A stretch of 64,000 nucleotides of DNA from the NCBI RefSeq assembly GCF_024347195.1, contig NZ_AP025281.1, forward strand, positions 124,001-188,000, in the 5' to 3' direction. The stretch's first letter is position 1, and each line of letters opens with the position of its first letter. The translations under genes and the position numbers were made by a program. Source of the DNA: Aliamphritea hakodatensis (lineage in GTDB: Bacteria; Pseudomonadota; Gammaproteobacteria; Pseudomonadales; Balneatricaceae). The notes under the pieces are model-generated. The model was not told the DNA's origin. It did no database searches and worked only from the letters and a program-made list of their open reading frames with translations. Shown here piece after piece: positions 43,847 to 52,107 of the stretch.

Positions 43847-44563
43847 TTAGCGACCTCCGATGTAAGTCTGGCTGGCATTGCGTTCCAACGCTTTCTGCGC
43901 GAGTCCGGAGATGAATGCCAGGGAGATATAAATTAATGCGACCACCGAGTAGAAGAAGAAGGGTTCACGGGTGGTGGCGATTGCCATGTTGGTGAAACGC
44001 ATCAGGTCACTGACAGCGATGATGGAAATCAGTGAAGTGTCCTTCAGCAGGATCAGCCAGAGGTTGCCGAAGGCCGGGATCGCATGACGCCACATTTGCG
44101 GCAGCAGTACTTTAAAGAAGGTCACCCGCCGGGACAGGCCCAGTGCCAGTGCAGCTTCAGTCTGCGCGGAGCCAACTGCCTGATAGGCCGAGCGCACCAC
44201 TTCACTGCCCAGAGCGCTGAACACCAGTGTCAGCGCCACGACACCTGCAACAAAGGCATTCAGTGAGATGGCGGCGTCTTCAACAAAGAAGGAGTACACA
44301 TAATTGAGCAGGCTCTGCAGCTGGTAATAGATAATCAGCAGCGTCAGCAGCTCCGGTAAGCTGCGGAAAACCGTGGTATAGGTGCGACCCGCCCGGGCGA
44401 CCAGCGGATTTTTTGACTGCTTTGCCCAGGCAATCAGAAATGACAATACCAGCGCAAAGGGTACTGTGGTCAGTGCCAGGGCCAGTGTAATCAGTAAGCC
44501 CTGCAGGAGTTCGTCGCCCCAGCCGGCGTCGCCATAGGACAGTAATGCGATCAGTTCAGCCAT
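43847..44563 (-). CDS. Polar amino acid ABC transporter permease (HisQ/ArtQ type)
   Basis: 238 residues from ATG 44563, preceded by AGGTAACC; a TTG at 44584 is in frame but unsupported. Typical RSLPELLTLLIIYYQ entry and EAA loop EAALALGLSRRVTFFKVLLP, with an unusually long second periplasmic/loop stretch (LLNYVYSFFVEDAAISLNAF). The stop is 1 nt from the next permease's start. Confidence 0.94.
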   Translation of the reverse strand: MAELIALLSYGDAGWGDELLQGLLITLALALTTVPFALVLSFLIAWAKQSKNPLVARAGRTYTTVFRSLPELLTLLIIYYQLQSLLNYVYSFFVEDAAISLNAFVAGVVALTLVFSALGSEVVRSAYQAVGSAQTEAALALGLSRRVTFFKVLLPQMWRHAIPAFGNLWLILLKDTSLISIIAVSDLMRFTNMAIATTREPFFFYSVVALIYISLAFISGLAQKALERNASQTYIGGR

Positions 44564-44590
44564 AATCGGGTTACCTGTTAGCAATAGGGT

Positions 44591-44614
44591 CGGCAGCAGC
44601 GACCACTGCTGCCG
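44591..44614 (-). terminator. Attenuating hairpin between binding-protein and permease genes
   Basis: CGGCAGCAG-cgacca-CTGCTGCCG, perfect 9-bp arms with no T-tract. In such operons a hairpin here lets the binding protein be made in excess over the membrane parts. Confidence 0.6.
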
Positions 44615-44628
44615 GTATTCAGGGAGGC

Positions 44629-45432
44629 TTACTGGCTGTTGAACAGTGCTGAAGCGTTTTCAGGGCGGCTGGTGATATCCACGCTGAAATATTTGCTGCG
44701 GATCTGGTCGTAGGTGCCGTTTTCGATGATGGCACTCAGGGCGCCGTTCAGGTCATCAAGTAAGGCTGTGTCATTTTTGCGCACCGCGATTCCGGTACCG
44801 GCAACGCTATCCGGAATAAAGGCTGGCCCGGTGAACTGGCAGCACTGTCCTTCATCTTTTTCCAGCCAGGCGCTCAGTACAAACTGGCTGGCGAGAACGT
44901 AATCGACCCGGCCACTGTTCAGGTCCAGCAGGGAGTCATCCAGTTTCGGATAGAGCTTGATATCGCTGTCCGGGAAGTATTGCTTCAGAATTTCAACTTC
45001 ACCGGTACCGGATTGTGTTCCGATGATTTTGCCGGCCATAGATTCAGGTGTGACAGGTTCTGTCTGGGTATCTTTAGCTGCGACAAACCGGATACCGTTG
45101 AAGTAGTAAGGATCGGTGAAGCTGACGACTTTCTTACGTTTTTCATTGATCGACATGGAGGCGATGATGGCGTCGAATTTTTTCGCATTGAGGGCCGGGA
45201 TAATGCCGTCCCAGTCAGTTGCAACCCAGTTACACTTCGCCTGTAACTGTTCACAGAGGGCGTTGCCCACATCAATATCCAGCCCCTGAAGCTGGCCGGC
45301 ACTGTTAAAGAAGTTGAATGGCGGATAATACCCTTCGCTGCCTAAGGTGATGGTTTTATCTGCGGCCTGTACGGCACCTGTGAGGGTTAAAGCTGCTAGC
45401 AGTGTTGCAACTTTTTTAAACTGATTACGCAT
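44629..45432 (-). CDS. Polar amino acid ABC transporter substrate-binding protein
   Basis: 267 residues with signal peptide (VATLLAALTLTGAVQA). SBP family 3 motifs: ITLGSEGYYPPFNFFNSAGQ, GLDIDVGNALCEQLQAKC, KFDAIIASMSINEKRKKVVS, GKIIGTQSGT and DYVLASQFVLSAW. This fold in lysine/arginine/ornithine- and opine-binding proteins binds the ligand's alpha-amino-acid end through the conserved arginine-serine pairs, and the acidic/aromatic set here fits a cationic ligand, but specificity cannot be read by eye. First gene of the operon; GGAGAG site. Confidence 0.94.
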   Translation of the reverse strand: MRNQFKKVATLLAALTLTGAVQAADKTITLGSEGYYPPFNFFNSAGQLQGLDIDVGNALCEQLQAKCNWVATDWDGIIPALNAKKFDAIIASMSINEKRKKVVSFTDPYYFNGIRFVAAKDTQTEPVTPESMAGKIIGTQSGTGEVEILKQYFPDSDIKLYPKLDDSLLDLNSGRVDYVLASQFVLSAWLEKDEGQCCQFTGPAFIPDSVAGTGIAVRKNDTALLDDLNGALSAIIENGTYDQIRSKYFSVDITSRPENASALFNSQ

Positions 45433-45522
45433 GTTGCTCTCCGGTCATATTTGTTTTTGTTCTGCAGACAGCTTTTCATGGCAACTTGGCTTTATCAATT
45501 TTATAGTTAAAATCTCAGGTAT

Positions 45523-45537
45523 TTATAAAATTTATAA
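45523..45537. promoter_or_regulatory. AT-rich palindrome between binding-protein and LysR genes
   Basis: TTATAAAATTTATAA, perfect 7-bp arms around one base, 33 bp before the LysR ATG and about 90 bp before the divergent binding-protein gene; likely the LysR operator. Confidence 0.5.
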
Positions 45538-45569
45538 TACTAGGCATTTCTGCGTGTGAGAGCGGTTAA

Positions 45570-46481
45570 ATGATTGAATTTGCGAGAAAGCTGGACTGGA
45601 ACCTGCTGCATACCTTTATGGTTGTGGTACATCAAAAAAGTATTACCCGGGCGGCAGATGAGCTATCCCGCAGCCAGCCGGCGGTGAGTCTGGCGATAAA
45701 GCGTCTGGAAGACACTGTGGGGTCGGCGTTGCTGATCCGGGAGTCCGCAGGGCTGCGGCCAACTGCTGCCGGTGAAATGCTGTTCAATGAGGCTTGCAGT
45801 ATCTATGCATCCATTTCACGTCTGCCAGTCATGCTTGAAGATCTGCCACAGCCGGTGACCGGCAAAATCAAAATCACCACCATTGATAATGTGGTGTCTG
45901 CAAAGCTGGATCAGAAGCTGGTGGAATTTTTCCGCCGTTATCCTCAGGTGGATCTGGAGATGAATGTGACCACCACTGCTGACATTCTGCACAGTGTTGA
46001 GGTGGGCAACTGTACTATTGGCATTTATGACGGAGTGATTCCCCGGCAGATGGTGGCTGCAGAGTTGTGCCGCGAAGTGTTTGCTCTGTTTTGTGGCACA
46101 GGGCATCCGCTGTTTGGCCGGGAAGGGCTGGCGCTGGGGGATTTACGGGGCGAGCCTTTCATTGGTTTTACTGCGGATGTACTGGGCGGCGAACATATGA
46201 CTGAAGTGACTGCGTTAAGGGCGAAGGCATCGATAGGTCAGAATGTCCGGGGTACTTCCAGTAATGTTAAGGAAGTACTACGGATGATTGAGTGCGGTGT
46301 CGGCATTGGTTTTCTGCCGTTGCACATTGCCAGAGAGGCGGAGCAAACGGGCAGGATCTGGCGTTTACCGCCCTACGAAGAGTTGCCTGAATCGGCGGTG
46401 TACTACGTGTACAACCCGGGAACCAGTTTTTCTGCAGTAGAACGTCTGTTTATCGATCACCTTGAGGCCACTGCCCTGTAA
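45570..46481 (+). CDS. LysR-family transcriptional regulator of the amino-acid operon
   Basis: 303 residues. HTH: WNLLHTFMVVVHQKSITRAA, LSRSQPAVSLAIKRLEDTVG. Effector domain: GKIKITTIDNVVSAKLDQKL and VKEVLRMIECGVGIGFLPLH. It is divergent from the SBP gene with 137 bp between, so it is the natural regulator of the nine-gene operon at 37826-45432, in the same relation as OccR/NocR to opine operons. Confidence 0.92.
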   Translation: MIEFARKLDWNLLHTFMVVVHQKSITRAADELSRSQPAVSLAIKRLEDTVGSALLIRESAGLRPTAAGEMLFNEACSIYASISRLPVMLEDLPQPVTGKIKITTIDNVVSAKLDQKLVEFFRRYPQVDLEMNVTTTADILHSVEVGNCTIGIYDGVIPRQMVAAELCREVFALFCGTGHPLFGREGLALGDLRGEPFIGFTADVLGGEHMTEVTALRAKASIGQNVRGTSSNVKEVLRMIECGVGIGFLPLHIAREAEQTGRIWRLPPYEELPESAVYYVYNPGTSFSAVERLFIDHLEATAL

Positions 46482-46494
46482 ACTGTTTTCCTGG

Positions 46495-47118
46495 TCAGGC
46501 CCGCAACACCATCAGCCCCGCAGCTGAGAGCATCATAACCGCGGCGCTGCGGAAAATGATCTGCTGTGCATGCAGCTGCGAAAGTAAGCGGCGAATCCGG
46601 ACCGCGCCGGCAATATAAATGCCGCCCACCGCAAGCAGTACCAGTACGGTTACCGGCATCAGTATCAGCCCCCAGCTGTGCAGGGTGATGGCGTCCAGCG
46701 GGATCACCAGCGGCAGCAGCGCCAGATAAAACGCAATGTTTTTCGGGTTGCCCAGGGTGATGGTCAGCCCTGACAGGCTGGCAGAAATCAGGTCTTTACG
46801 GCGGATGGTCAGCTCCGTATCCAGTGGCTGATGTTCCGCAAACCAGAACTGCCAGGCCAGATAGCTCAGGTACAGGGCAGCCCCCCAGCGGACGATAACA
46901 AACAGGGTGTTCAGGTGTTCGGCAATCAGCGCCAGCCCGAATACCGCAAATGACAGATAAATCAGGTCACCCAGAATTAATCCCAGCAGAAAGCTGAAAC
47001 CGGTAATGGCGCCGCCACTGATACTGCGGGCAATCAGCGCGGTTATCCCCGGCCCCGGGATGATGGCGGCAATGGCCAGTGCGGTGGCATAGGCAAGAAT
47101 CTGGGTTGGATCAAACAT
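46495..47118 (-). CDS. LysE-family amino acid exporter (1)
   Basis: 207 residues from ATG 47118; the AGGGA fits this start better than the ATG at 47124. Family hallmarks: ALAIAAIIPGPGITALIARS (the PGP motif of LysE/RhtB), LILGDLIYLSFAVFG and TITLGNPKNIAFYLALLPL. Five or six membrane helices are expected. Probably exports an amino acid or a related metabolite. It lies just downstream of the AraC gene at 47215-48048 on the same strand and ends 13 bp from the convergent LysR. Confidence 0.93.
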   Translation of the reverse strand: MFDPTQILAYATALAIAAIIPGPGITALIARSISGGAITGFSFLLGLILGDLIYLSFAVFGLALIAEHLNTLFVIVRWGAALYLSYLAWQFWFAEHQPLDTELTIRRKDLISASLSGLTITLGNPKNIAFYLALLPLVIPLDAITLHSWGLILMPVTVLVLLAVGGIYIAGAVRIRRLLSQLHAQQIIFRSAAVMMLSAAGLMVLRA

Positions 47119-47171
47119 GGTCATTCCCTGTGTTTTTAGCGGTCAAAAGCCCGGTGACGTTCCCCGCCGGG

Positions 47172-47224
47172 TCAACATTCTGATAAGAGCTCAGATAAGA
47201 GTTCTGATAAGAGTTCAGATAAAA
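47172..47224. repeat. Imperfect 11-bp tandem repeat, about four units
   Basis: Units of the form CTGATAAGAGT/CAGATAAGAGT recur four times between the exporter gene and the AraC gene end: GATAAGAGCTCA, GATAAGAGTTCT, GATAAGAGTTCA, GATAAAAAAC. The last unit overlaps the AraC stop region. Confidence 0.75.
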
Positions 47225-48048
47225 AACGACTGATAAAGCCTGGGGGTAATTGCCAGACGTTTCTTAAAGTTGCGCTGAAAATGTGCCTGATCCGCAAACC
47301 CCAGCTGGCTGGCAGTATTGCTGAGGCTTTCGCCTTCACGCAGTAAACGTTTGGCGGTTTTAATGCGCTGATCCAGCTGCCAGGCATGGGGGGACTGGCC
47401 ATAAACCTGCTTGAAACTGCGGATCAGGTGGTAGCGGCTCAGCCCGGTTTCGCTGGCGAAACTGTCCAGTGACAGATTGGTATCCAGCTGATCCAGAATC
47501 ATTTCCCGTACCTGACGGACGCCGGCGGTATCGGTTTTTATCACCTCTTTATTCAGCGGTGCTACCGTTGCATACCGCAGGGCGAGATAGTCCATCAGCA
47601 GGCTTTCAGCAATGCCGCTATCCGGTTGTTGCAGAGCACTGAAAAGGGCGCTGAACGCCCGGTAGCTGTGCCGGCAGGTATCCAGCGGGCCGGGAAAAGA
47701 CAGGTAGTCCTGCCCCTGACACTGAAATATTTCGGCTTGCAGCTCGCCAATCAGCTGGCTGTCAATGAACAGCATCCGGTACGACCATTCGCCGTTATCC
47801 GGGTTGCAGGAATGGGCATCGCCGGGATTCATCATCACGGTTGCTGTTGTAGCGATCTGGTGGTTATGCCGGCGGTTCTGGTAACGGGCGCTGCCGGCAT
47901 CAATGACGCCGAATGATACTTCATCGTGGGAATGAGTGCCGTAGCAGGCGCTGGAGTGATCCGCCAGCCGTAACTCTGCTTGCGGCAGTGACGGGCTGCG
48001 GGCAAAGAAACAGTGGTTGCGTATTTCCGGTGTGTTGCTGGCTGTCAT
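47215..48048 (-). CDS. AraC-family transcriptional regulator
   Basis: 277 residues from ATG 48048 (GAGG at 8 nt); an upstream ATG at 48075 lacks a site and lies inside the end of the adjacent exporter gene. It has an N-terminal cupin-like sensor (TATVMMNPGDAHSCNPDNGE) and two C-terminal helix-turn-helices (SLDSFASETGLSRYHLIRSF, SNTASQLGFADQAHFQRNFK). It lies between two LysE-type exporters and probably controls one or both in response to an exported amino acid. Confidence 0.93.
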   Translation of the reverse strand: MTASNTPEIRNHCFFARSPSLPQAELRLADHSSACYGTHSHDEVSFGVIDAGSARYQNRRHNHQIATTATVMMNPGDAHSCNPDNGEWSYRMLFIDSQLIGELQAEIFQCQGQDYLSFPGPLDTCRHSYRAFSALFSALQQPDSGIAESLLMDYLALRYATVAPLNKEVIKTDTAGVRQVREMILDQLDTNLSLDSFASETGLSRYHLIRSFKQVYGQSPHAWQLDQRIKTAKRLLREGESLSNTASQLGFADQAHFQRNFKKRLAITPRLYQSFFI

Positions 48049-48067
48049 CGTCAGCGCCTCTGGCGGA

Positions 48068-48667
48068 TTAAACATTCGTGATGGTCAGAATACTGGCGAC
48101 TAACAGCGCTGCCATGATCCGGTTAAACATAACCTGACGTGCCGGACTGGACAAGTAACCGCTGATCAGCTGACCCAGCAGCGCCCAGCTGCCGACACCG
48201 ATCAGGCACATGGCAAAGGATACGGCACAGAAAATCAGTAAGAAGAGTTCAGCCGGTTGCTGGCTGCTGACAAACAGACTGACACCGGAGACCGAAACCA
48301 GCCAGGCTTTGGGGTTCAGTATCTGGCAGAGTGCACCCTCAATGATACGGGGCGGTTCTGAACGGTTATCCTCCTGCAGGCTTTCCGGACGGGCAGAGGC
48401 GATTTTCCAGGCCATCCATAACAGGAACGCGCTCCCTGCGTACTGCAGAACCGAGGTGAATTGAGGGAACTCAACCAGTAAACGGTTCAGACCGGCCCCC
48501 ACCAGAAAAACGATCAGGGTATAGCTCAGGGTGGCGCCCAGCACGTGAGGCAGGGCGCCACGAAACCCATAGTTTGCACCGGCTCCGGTGGCAACAATGT
48601 TTACCGGCCCCGGTGAAATGGCGCCGACGAGGGCAAATGCCAGCATAGATAATACGACTGTCAGCAT
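48068..48667 (-). CDS. LysE-family amino acid exporter (2)
   Basis: 199 residues with GGAGC site. PGP motif in ALVGAISPGPVNIVATGAGA, then YTLIVFLVGAGLNRLLVEFP and ALCQILNPKAWLVSVSGVSL; several membrane helices. It is first in the minus-strand run exporter-AraC-exporter. Substrate not determinable by eye. Confidence 0.92.
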   Translation of the reverse strand: MLTVVLSMLAFALVGAISPGPVNIVATGAGANYGFRGALPHVLGATLSYTLIVFLVGAGLNRLLVEFPQFTSVLQYAGSAFLLWMAWKIASARPESLQEDNRSEPPRIIEGALCQILNPKAWLVSVSGVSLFVSSQQPAELFLLIFCAVSFAMCLIGVGSWALLGQLISGYLSSPARQVMFNRIMAALLVASILTITNV

Positions 48668-48757
48668 GGAATGCTCCGCAGGTGATGATGCTGACAGCTT
48701 AACCAGCGCTGAGACTGTTGTATTGAACGAAATTGCGGGTCTCAGTCCCCTGGTTTT

Positions 48758-49408
48758 TTATAACTGATTTTGTGTAATGCAATATTCGGATAACTGTTCG
48801 AACGCTGCGGCGATGGCCGCGACAAAGGCCGGGGACTTTTCAGTCATCGGAATTTCTTCGCCAATGATTACATCACAGTTAAAAGGGACAAAGAGCGCTT
48901 CATTACGGGGCAGGGCCCGGCCCAGACCGTGCAGCATCACGGGGATCACTTTGGTATCAGGGCGTTCTTTTAAGACATAAAAAACCCCTTTTTTAATTTT
49001 GCTCATCTGTTCTGGCTGGCCTCTGCTGCCTTCCGGAAACAGAATCAGAATCTGATCGTTATCCAGAGCCTCATGACAGCCTTTAAACAGACTGTCCCGG
49101 TCGGCACTGCCGCTGCGATCCATCGGAATAATGCCGATGCATGTCAGCGCCAGCCAGGCCAGAAAGCCACCCTTTTGGAGAAAATAGTCCGCGGCGGCTA
49201 CCGGGCGGATACGGTGTATCTGTGACAACGGATACAGACTCATCAGTACCAGGGTGTCCAGATGGCTGTTGTGATTGGCCACCAGAATTGCCGGGCCTTT
49301 ATCCGGTAAGTTAGGCCTGCCTCTGACGTTCAGACCCAGCAGGATCAGAACAACAGGTTTTACCAGCAGTGCAAAAAAAAGAATTTTAATGATCCTGTTG
49401 ATAAGCAT
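48758..49408 (-). CDS. PlsC-like 1-acyl-glycerol-3-phosphate acyltransferase
   Basis: 216 residues with an N-terminal membrane anchor (IIKILFFALLVKPVVLILLG). Acyltransferase motifs: HxxxxD in VANHNSHLDT (block I), IPMDRSGSADRDSLFKG (block II), FPEGSRG (block III) and VIPVMLHGLG (block IV). It transfers an acyl chain to a lysophosphatidate-like acceptor. Last of four tightly packed genes that together could make a phospholipid from lysophosphatidic acid. Confidence 0.9.
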   Translation of the reverse strand: MLINRIIKILFFALLVKPVVLILLGLNVRGRPNLPDKGPAILVANHNSHLDTLVLMSLYPLSQIHRIRPVAAADYFLQKGGFLAWLALTCIGIIPMDRSGSADRDSLFKGCHEALDNDQILILFPEGSRGQPEQMSKIKKGVFYVLKERPDTKVIPVMLHGLGRALPRNEALFVPFNCDVIIGEEIPMTEKSPAFVAAIAAAFEQLSEYCITQNQL

Positions 49409-49421
49409 GTTGGCGCCTCGC

Positions 49422-50354
49422 TCAGTAATGGCTGTAGTAGAGGAAGTGGAAGAACAGTGGTGCGGTGTAAATCAGACTGTCCATACGGTCGAGAATGCCA
49501 CCGTGGCCGGGAATCAGGTTGCCGCAGTCTTTTATTTCAAGATCCCGCTTCACGGAAGAGATCACCACGTCACCAATAAAACCACTGGCACTGATGAGTG
49601 CGCCGGCAATCATGCCTTCGCCGATACTCAGCGGGGTGAGTAAAGGGGCCAGCAAAGCACTGCACAGGGTGACGGTCAGCAGACCGCCGATAAAGCCTTC
49701 CCAGGTTTTATTGGGGCTGACTTTAGGGATGATTTTTCGTTTGCCCAGCAGTTTGCCCCAGAAGTACTGACAGACATCGTTGAACTGGGTCATAAACAAC
49801 AGAAACAGGACCGGGCCGATAAAGCCAGCCGCAGGATTTTGCACCGGTAAGACCAGCAGATAAGCAATGTGGCTAATGCAGAATACGGTCAGCATGGTGG
49901 CCCAGTGCAGGATGCCTGCGGAGTGAATAAAGCCTTTCACTTCGCCGAGCAGCACCATCCGCATGGGCAGCAGCAGGAAGATATAAACCGGTATGAAGAT
50001 AATAAACATGCCGTACCAGCCCATGGATACCCAGTAATACTGCAGAGGTATCGAGAGGTAGGCCCAGAATATGACCCGGCGGTCACAATGTCTGGTGGGC
50101 ACGATAGAGAGAAATTCTTTTAAGGCCAGAAAGCTTAAAAACCCAAAAAAGATGATGGCAATATTCTGGCCGAGAATCAGCACTGAGAAGATGATTGCAA
50201 TCATCCACCACCAGGACAGGGTCCGCTGGCGCAGCTCGGTGTAATCCGTATTCGGCCGGCGCCACTGCAGTGCAACCAGAATGCCGCTGGCGATGACCAG
50301 TAAACCGAGTACAGCCAGCATGGCATAACTGGCCTGTGAGGGGATATTAAACAT
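49422..50354 (-). CDS. CdsA-like phosphatidate cytidylyltransferase
   Basis: 310 residues with about eight membrane helices. The C-terminal CdsA signature is intact: SPNKTWEGFIGG, FIGDVVISSVKRDLEIKD, IPGHGGILDRMDSLIYTAP. It makes CDP-diacylglycerol from CTP and phosphatidate. It carries an N-terminal extension compared with E. coli CdsA, as in YnbB-type secondary copies. It is 3 bp after the CDP-alcohol phosphatidyltransferase gene, whose substrate it would supply. Confidence 0.93.
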   Translation of the reverse strand: MFNIPSQASYAMLAVLGLLVIASGILVALQWRRPNTDYTELRQRTLSWWWMIAIIFSVLILGQNIAIIFFGFLSFLALKEFLSIVPTRHCDRRVIFWAYLSIPLQYYWVSMGWYGMFIIFIPVYIFLLLPMRMVLLGEVKGFIHSAGILHWATMLTVFCISHIAYLLVLPVQNPAAGFIGPVLFLLFMTQFNDVCQYFWGKLLGKRKIIPKVSPNKTWEGFIGGLLTVTLCSALLAPLLTPLSIGEGMIAGALISASGFIGDVVISSVKRDLEIKDCGNLIPGHGGILDRMDSLIYTAPLFFHFLYYSHY

Positions 50355-50357
50355 GGC

Positions 50358-51047
50358 TTAACCTTCCGTGGATTGCTGTGTTTCAAGAAACAGATAGGCC
50401 TGACGGCCACGACGATAGATCGTCAGCGCGGCCCCGGGGATGATGATCACCAGACAGGTCAGCAGGATGTAGCCCTGCGGCCAGAACTGAGATTCAAACA
50501 GGGTCAGCAGGCAGGCCGCGGTCATCAGGGCCATACGGTGTTGTTTTGCCATCGGCCCCCGGAAATCGGCCGGCGCGCCGATACTGACTGACAGTGTCCG
50601 GATATAGGCGGTCATGACGGCCAGCAAACCTGCGCACCAGCCGGCGGTAATGGCCCAGTCAGTGGTGCCGGCAGCAGCATAGCCGGCGGCGACCAGAATC
50701 AGTGGGTCAGCAATGCGGTCCGGAACATCATTGAACAGTTCTCCGGCGGGGGTACTTTTGCCGCCTTCTACCGCAACCATGCCGTCAAAGAGGTTGCACA
50801 AAAGACGGCACTGAATAAAGAATGCCGCCAGTAAGGGCAGCAGCCAGTCGCCGGGTTGGCTGGTTAATGGCAGCAATATAAGACACAGGGCGGCCAGTGC
50901 AGCGAAAAAGATACTCGTGACCGAAATCTGATTCGGTGTGATCTGTTTGTTGGTGAGCCATACAGCCGCCGTTCTTGCCAGCCCCGCCTGACGGACTTTC
51001 AGTGGCCGTCTGCCGGAATCATCCTGCTGTTGTCGGGTATCAGTCAT
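50358..51047 (-). CDS. CDP-alcohol phosphatidyltransferase family protein
   Basis: 229 residues with about five membrane segments. The family motif DG-x2-A ... G-x3-D-x3-D appears as LFDGMVAVEGGKSTPAGELF followed by NDVPDR. The first Asp of the usual D-x2-DG is replaced (LLCNLFDG), and the AR pair is AV, so the motif is atypical though three acidic positions remain. It should join CDP-diacylglycerol to an alcohol acceptor. Its ATG lies inside the last codons of the upstream membrane protein gene (8 bp overlap), indicating coupling. Confidence 0.85.
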   Translation of the reverse strand: MTDTRQQQDDSGRRPLKVRQAGLARTAAVWLTNKQITPNQISVTSIFFAALAALCLILLPLTSQPGDWLLPLLAAFFIQCRLLCNLFDGMVAVEGGKSTPAGELFNDVPDRIADPLILVAAGYAAAGTTDWAITAGWCAGLLAVMTAYIRTLSVSIGAPADFRGPMAKQHRMALMTAACLLTLFESQFWPQGYILLTCLVIIIPGAALTIYRRGRQAYLFLETQQSTEG

Positions 51048-51429
51048 CTTTAGTTCCTGCTTGTAATTTTAATGCGGTGAACAGACAAAAAAGGAATGCC
51101 ACTGCCAGCGCCGGGAATACGGTACGGAGAATGTCCGGCGTTGCCATCAGATAGTGAATGCTGACCAGTGCTGTGCCGGTGACACTGACGGTGACCAGAG
51201 GTGGAATGAACAGTTGGCTGAAAGGTCTGTGCTGGCGTCGGAAAATCCAGTTAACCATATGTACCATCAGCAGGGTGATAATGAAGCTGGCACTGCCCTG
51301 TACCAGAGCGGCTTTCAGGCCGCTGGCGGAGTCCTGCCGGGCATTAATATACCAGGCCCAGCTCCCCCAGAGAATGAAGGCGCTACTGGCTGCCAGCAGG
51401 CGGTAAGCTGATTGGGTTGCAGATAACAT
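51040..51429 (-). CDS. Small four-helix membrane protein, unknown
   Basis: 129 residues with hydrophobic segments LLAASSAFILWGSWAWYI, ALVQGSASFIITLLMVHMV, FIPPLVTVSVTGTALVSIHY and VFPALAVAFLFCLFTAL. No recognised family motif. It is first in the phospholipid operon and overlaps the CDP-alcohol transferase gene, so it probably helps that enzyme or moves its product. Ordinary start with no clear strong site. Confidence 0.75.
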   Translation of the reverse strand: MLSATQSAYRLLAASSAFILWGSWAWYINARQDSASGLKAALVQGSASFIITLLMVHMVNWIFRRQHRPFSQLFIPPLVTVSVTGTALVSIHYLMATPDILRTVFPALAVAFLFCLFTALKLQAGTKDD

Positions 51430-52107
51430 AGAACATCCGTTTTTCTAGTCAGATTATTTTTATTGATCTGGCTGCTGTCTGCAAGGTTTTCTCTTCATAT
51501 GACGCAAAGTGACGCCTTTCTGACTCAAATCAACGCCAGCGATAACAGGGTGCGCATCTGTTGCCCGCCGGCCGGGCGGAGTAAATTGGGGATTCATTCC
51601 AGGCGCACAGACTGGAGAGTTTCCTGTATGCGTATTCTTGCCTGTCAGGTTGAGATTCCGGCGACTGAGAGCCGTGAGCAGCAACTCGCGAATTGTTATC
51701 CCGGATTCACAGTAAGGCGGTGTTAATTACTCATACTGGGTATATATCTGACGGTTTTTTTAGGCTGTCTGTTTGCCTTTTTTGCAGCCAGAAGACCGTT
51801 TTACGACCTTCCGGAGAAACCTCCGGCTGCCTTGCATAACTTCCTATTATATTAATTTATCGTTATTAATCATGTGGTTAGTTTTTATATATTGTAACTG
51901 GCTAATAAATAATACAAACATCCTGTAAGGGTTGTTTAATTGACTCATATGTATCATTCGTGATGTACTCTTCCTGATATGAACTATGGTTTGTATTGGC
52001 GATACGTTTGTACTCCTGTTTGGGGAACTGGCTCGGGCAGTACCGGTGTGACGTATGGCAACAGCATTTAAAGAAAAAAAATAACGTATATATGTGGGTG
52101 CTACACA
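51430..52107. promoter_or_regulatory. Intergenic region before the TAXI transporter
   Basis: 678 bp. It contains the short carbon-nitrogen-hydrolase-like remnant (51628-51726), a perfect hairpin CCGGAG-aaac-CTCCGG at 51811-51826 without a T-tract, and a very AT-rich stretch (51830-51920) before the binding-protein gene. The promoter of the transporter is expected here. No other gene is seen. Confidence 0.5.
51628..51726 (+). pseudogene. Carbon-nitrogen hydrolase (nitrilase-like) N-terminal remnant
   Basis: A 32-codon open stretch with a TGGAGAG site, reading MRILACQVEIPATESREQQL before losing similarity and ending at TAA. This resembles the usual N-terminus of nitrilase-superfamily amidohydrolases (M-R-x-x-x-C-Q-x-E-x-P-x-T), but nothing of the catalytic Glu-Lys-Cys follows, so it would be a truncated remnant left by a deletion. 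It could also be a chance match of a short leader peptide. Confidence 0.45.

Noticed and set aside
47172..47224. CRISPR array
   Set aside because: Repeats are only 11 bp, tandem without spacers, and there are no cas genes.
51460..51684. Small antisense frame upstream of the TAXI gene
   Set aside because: No ribosome-binding site or motif; the plus-strand remnant is better supported.
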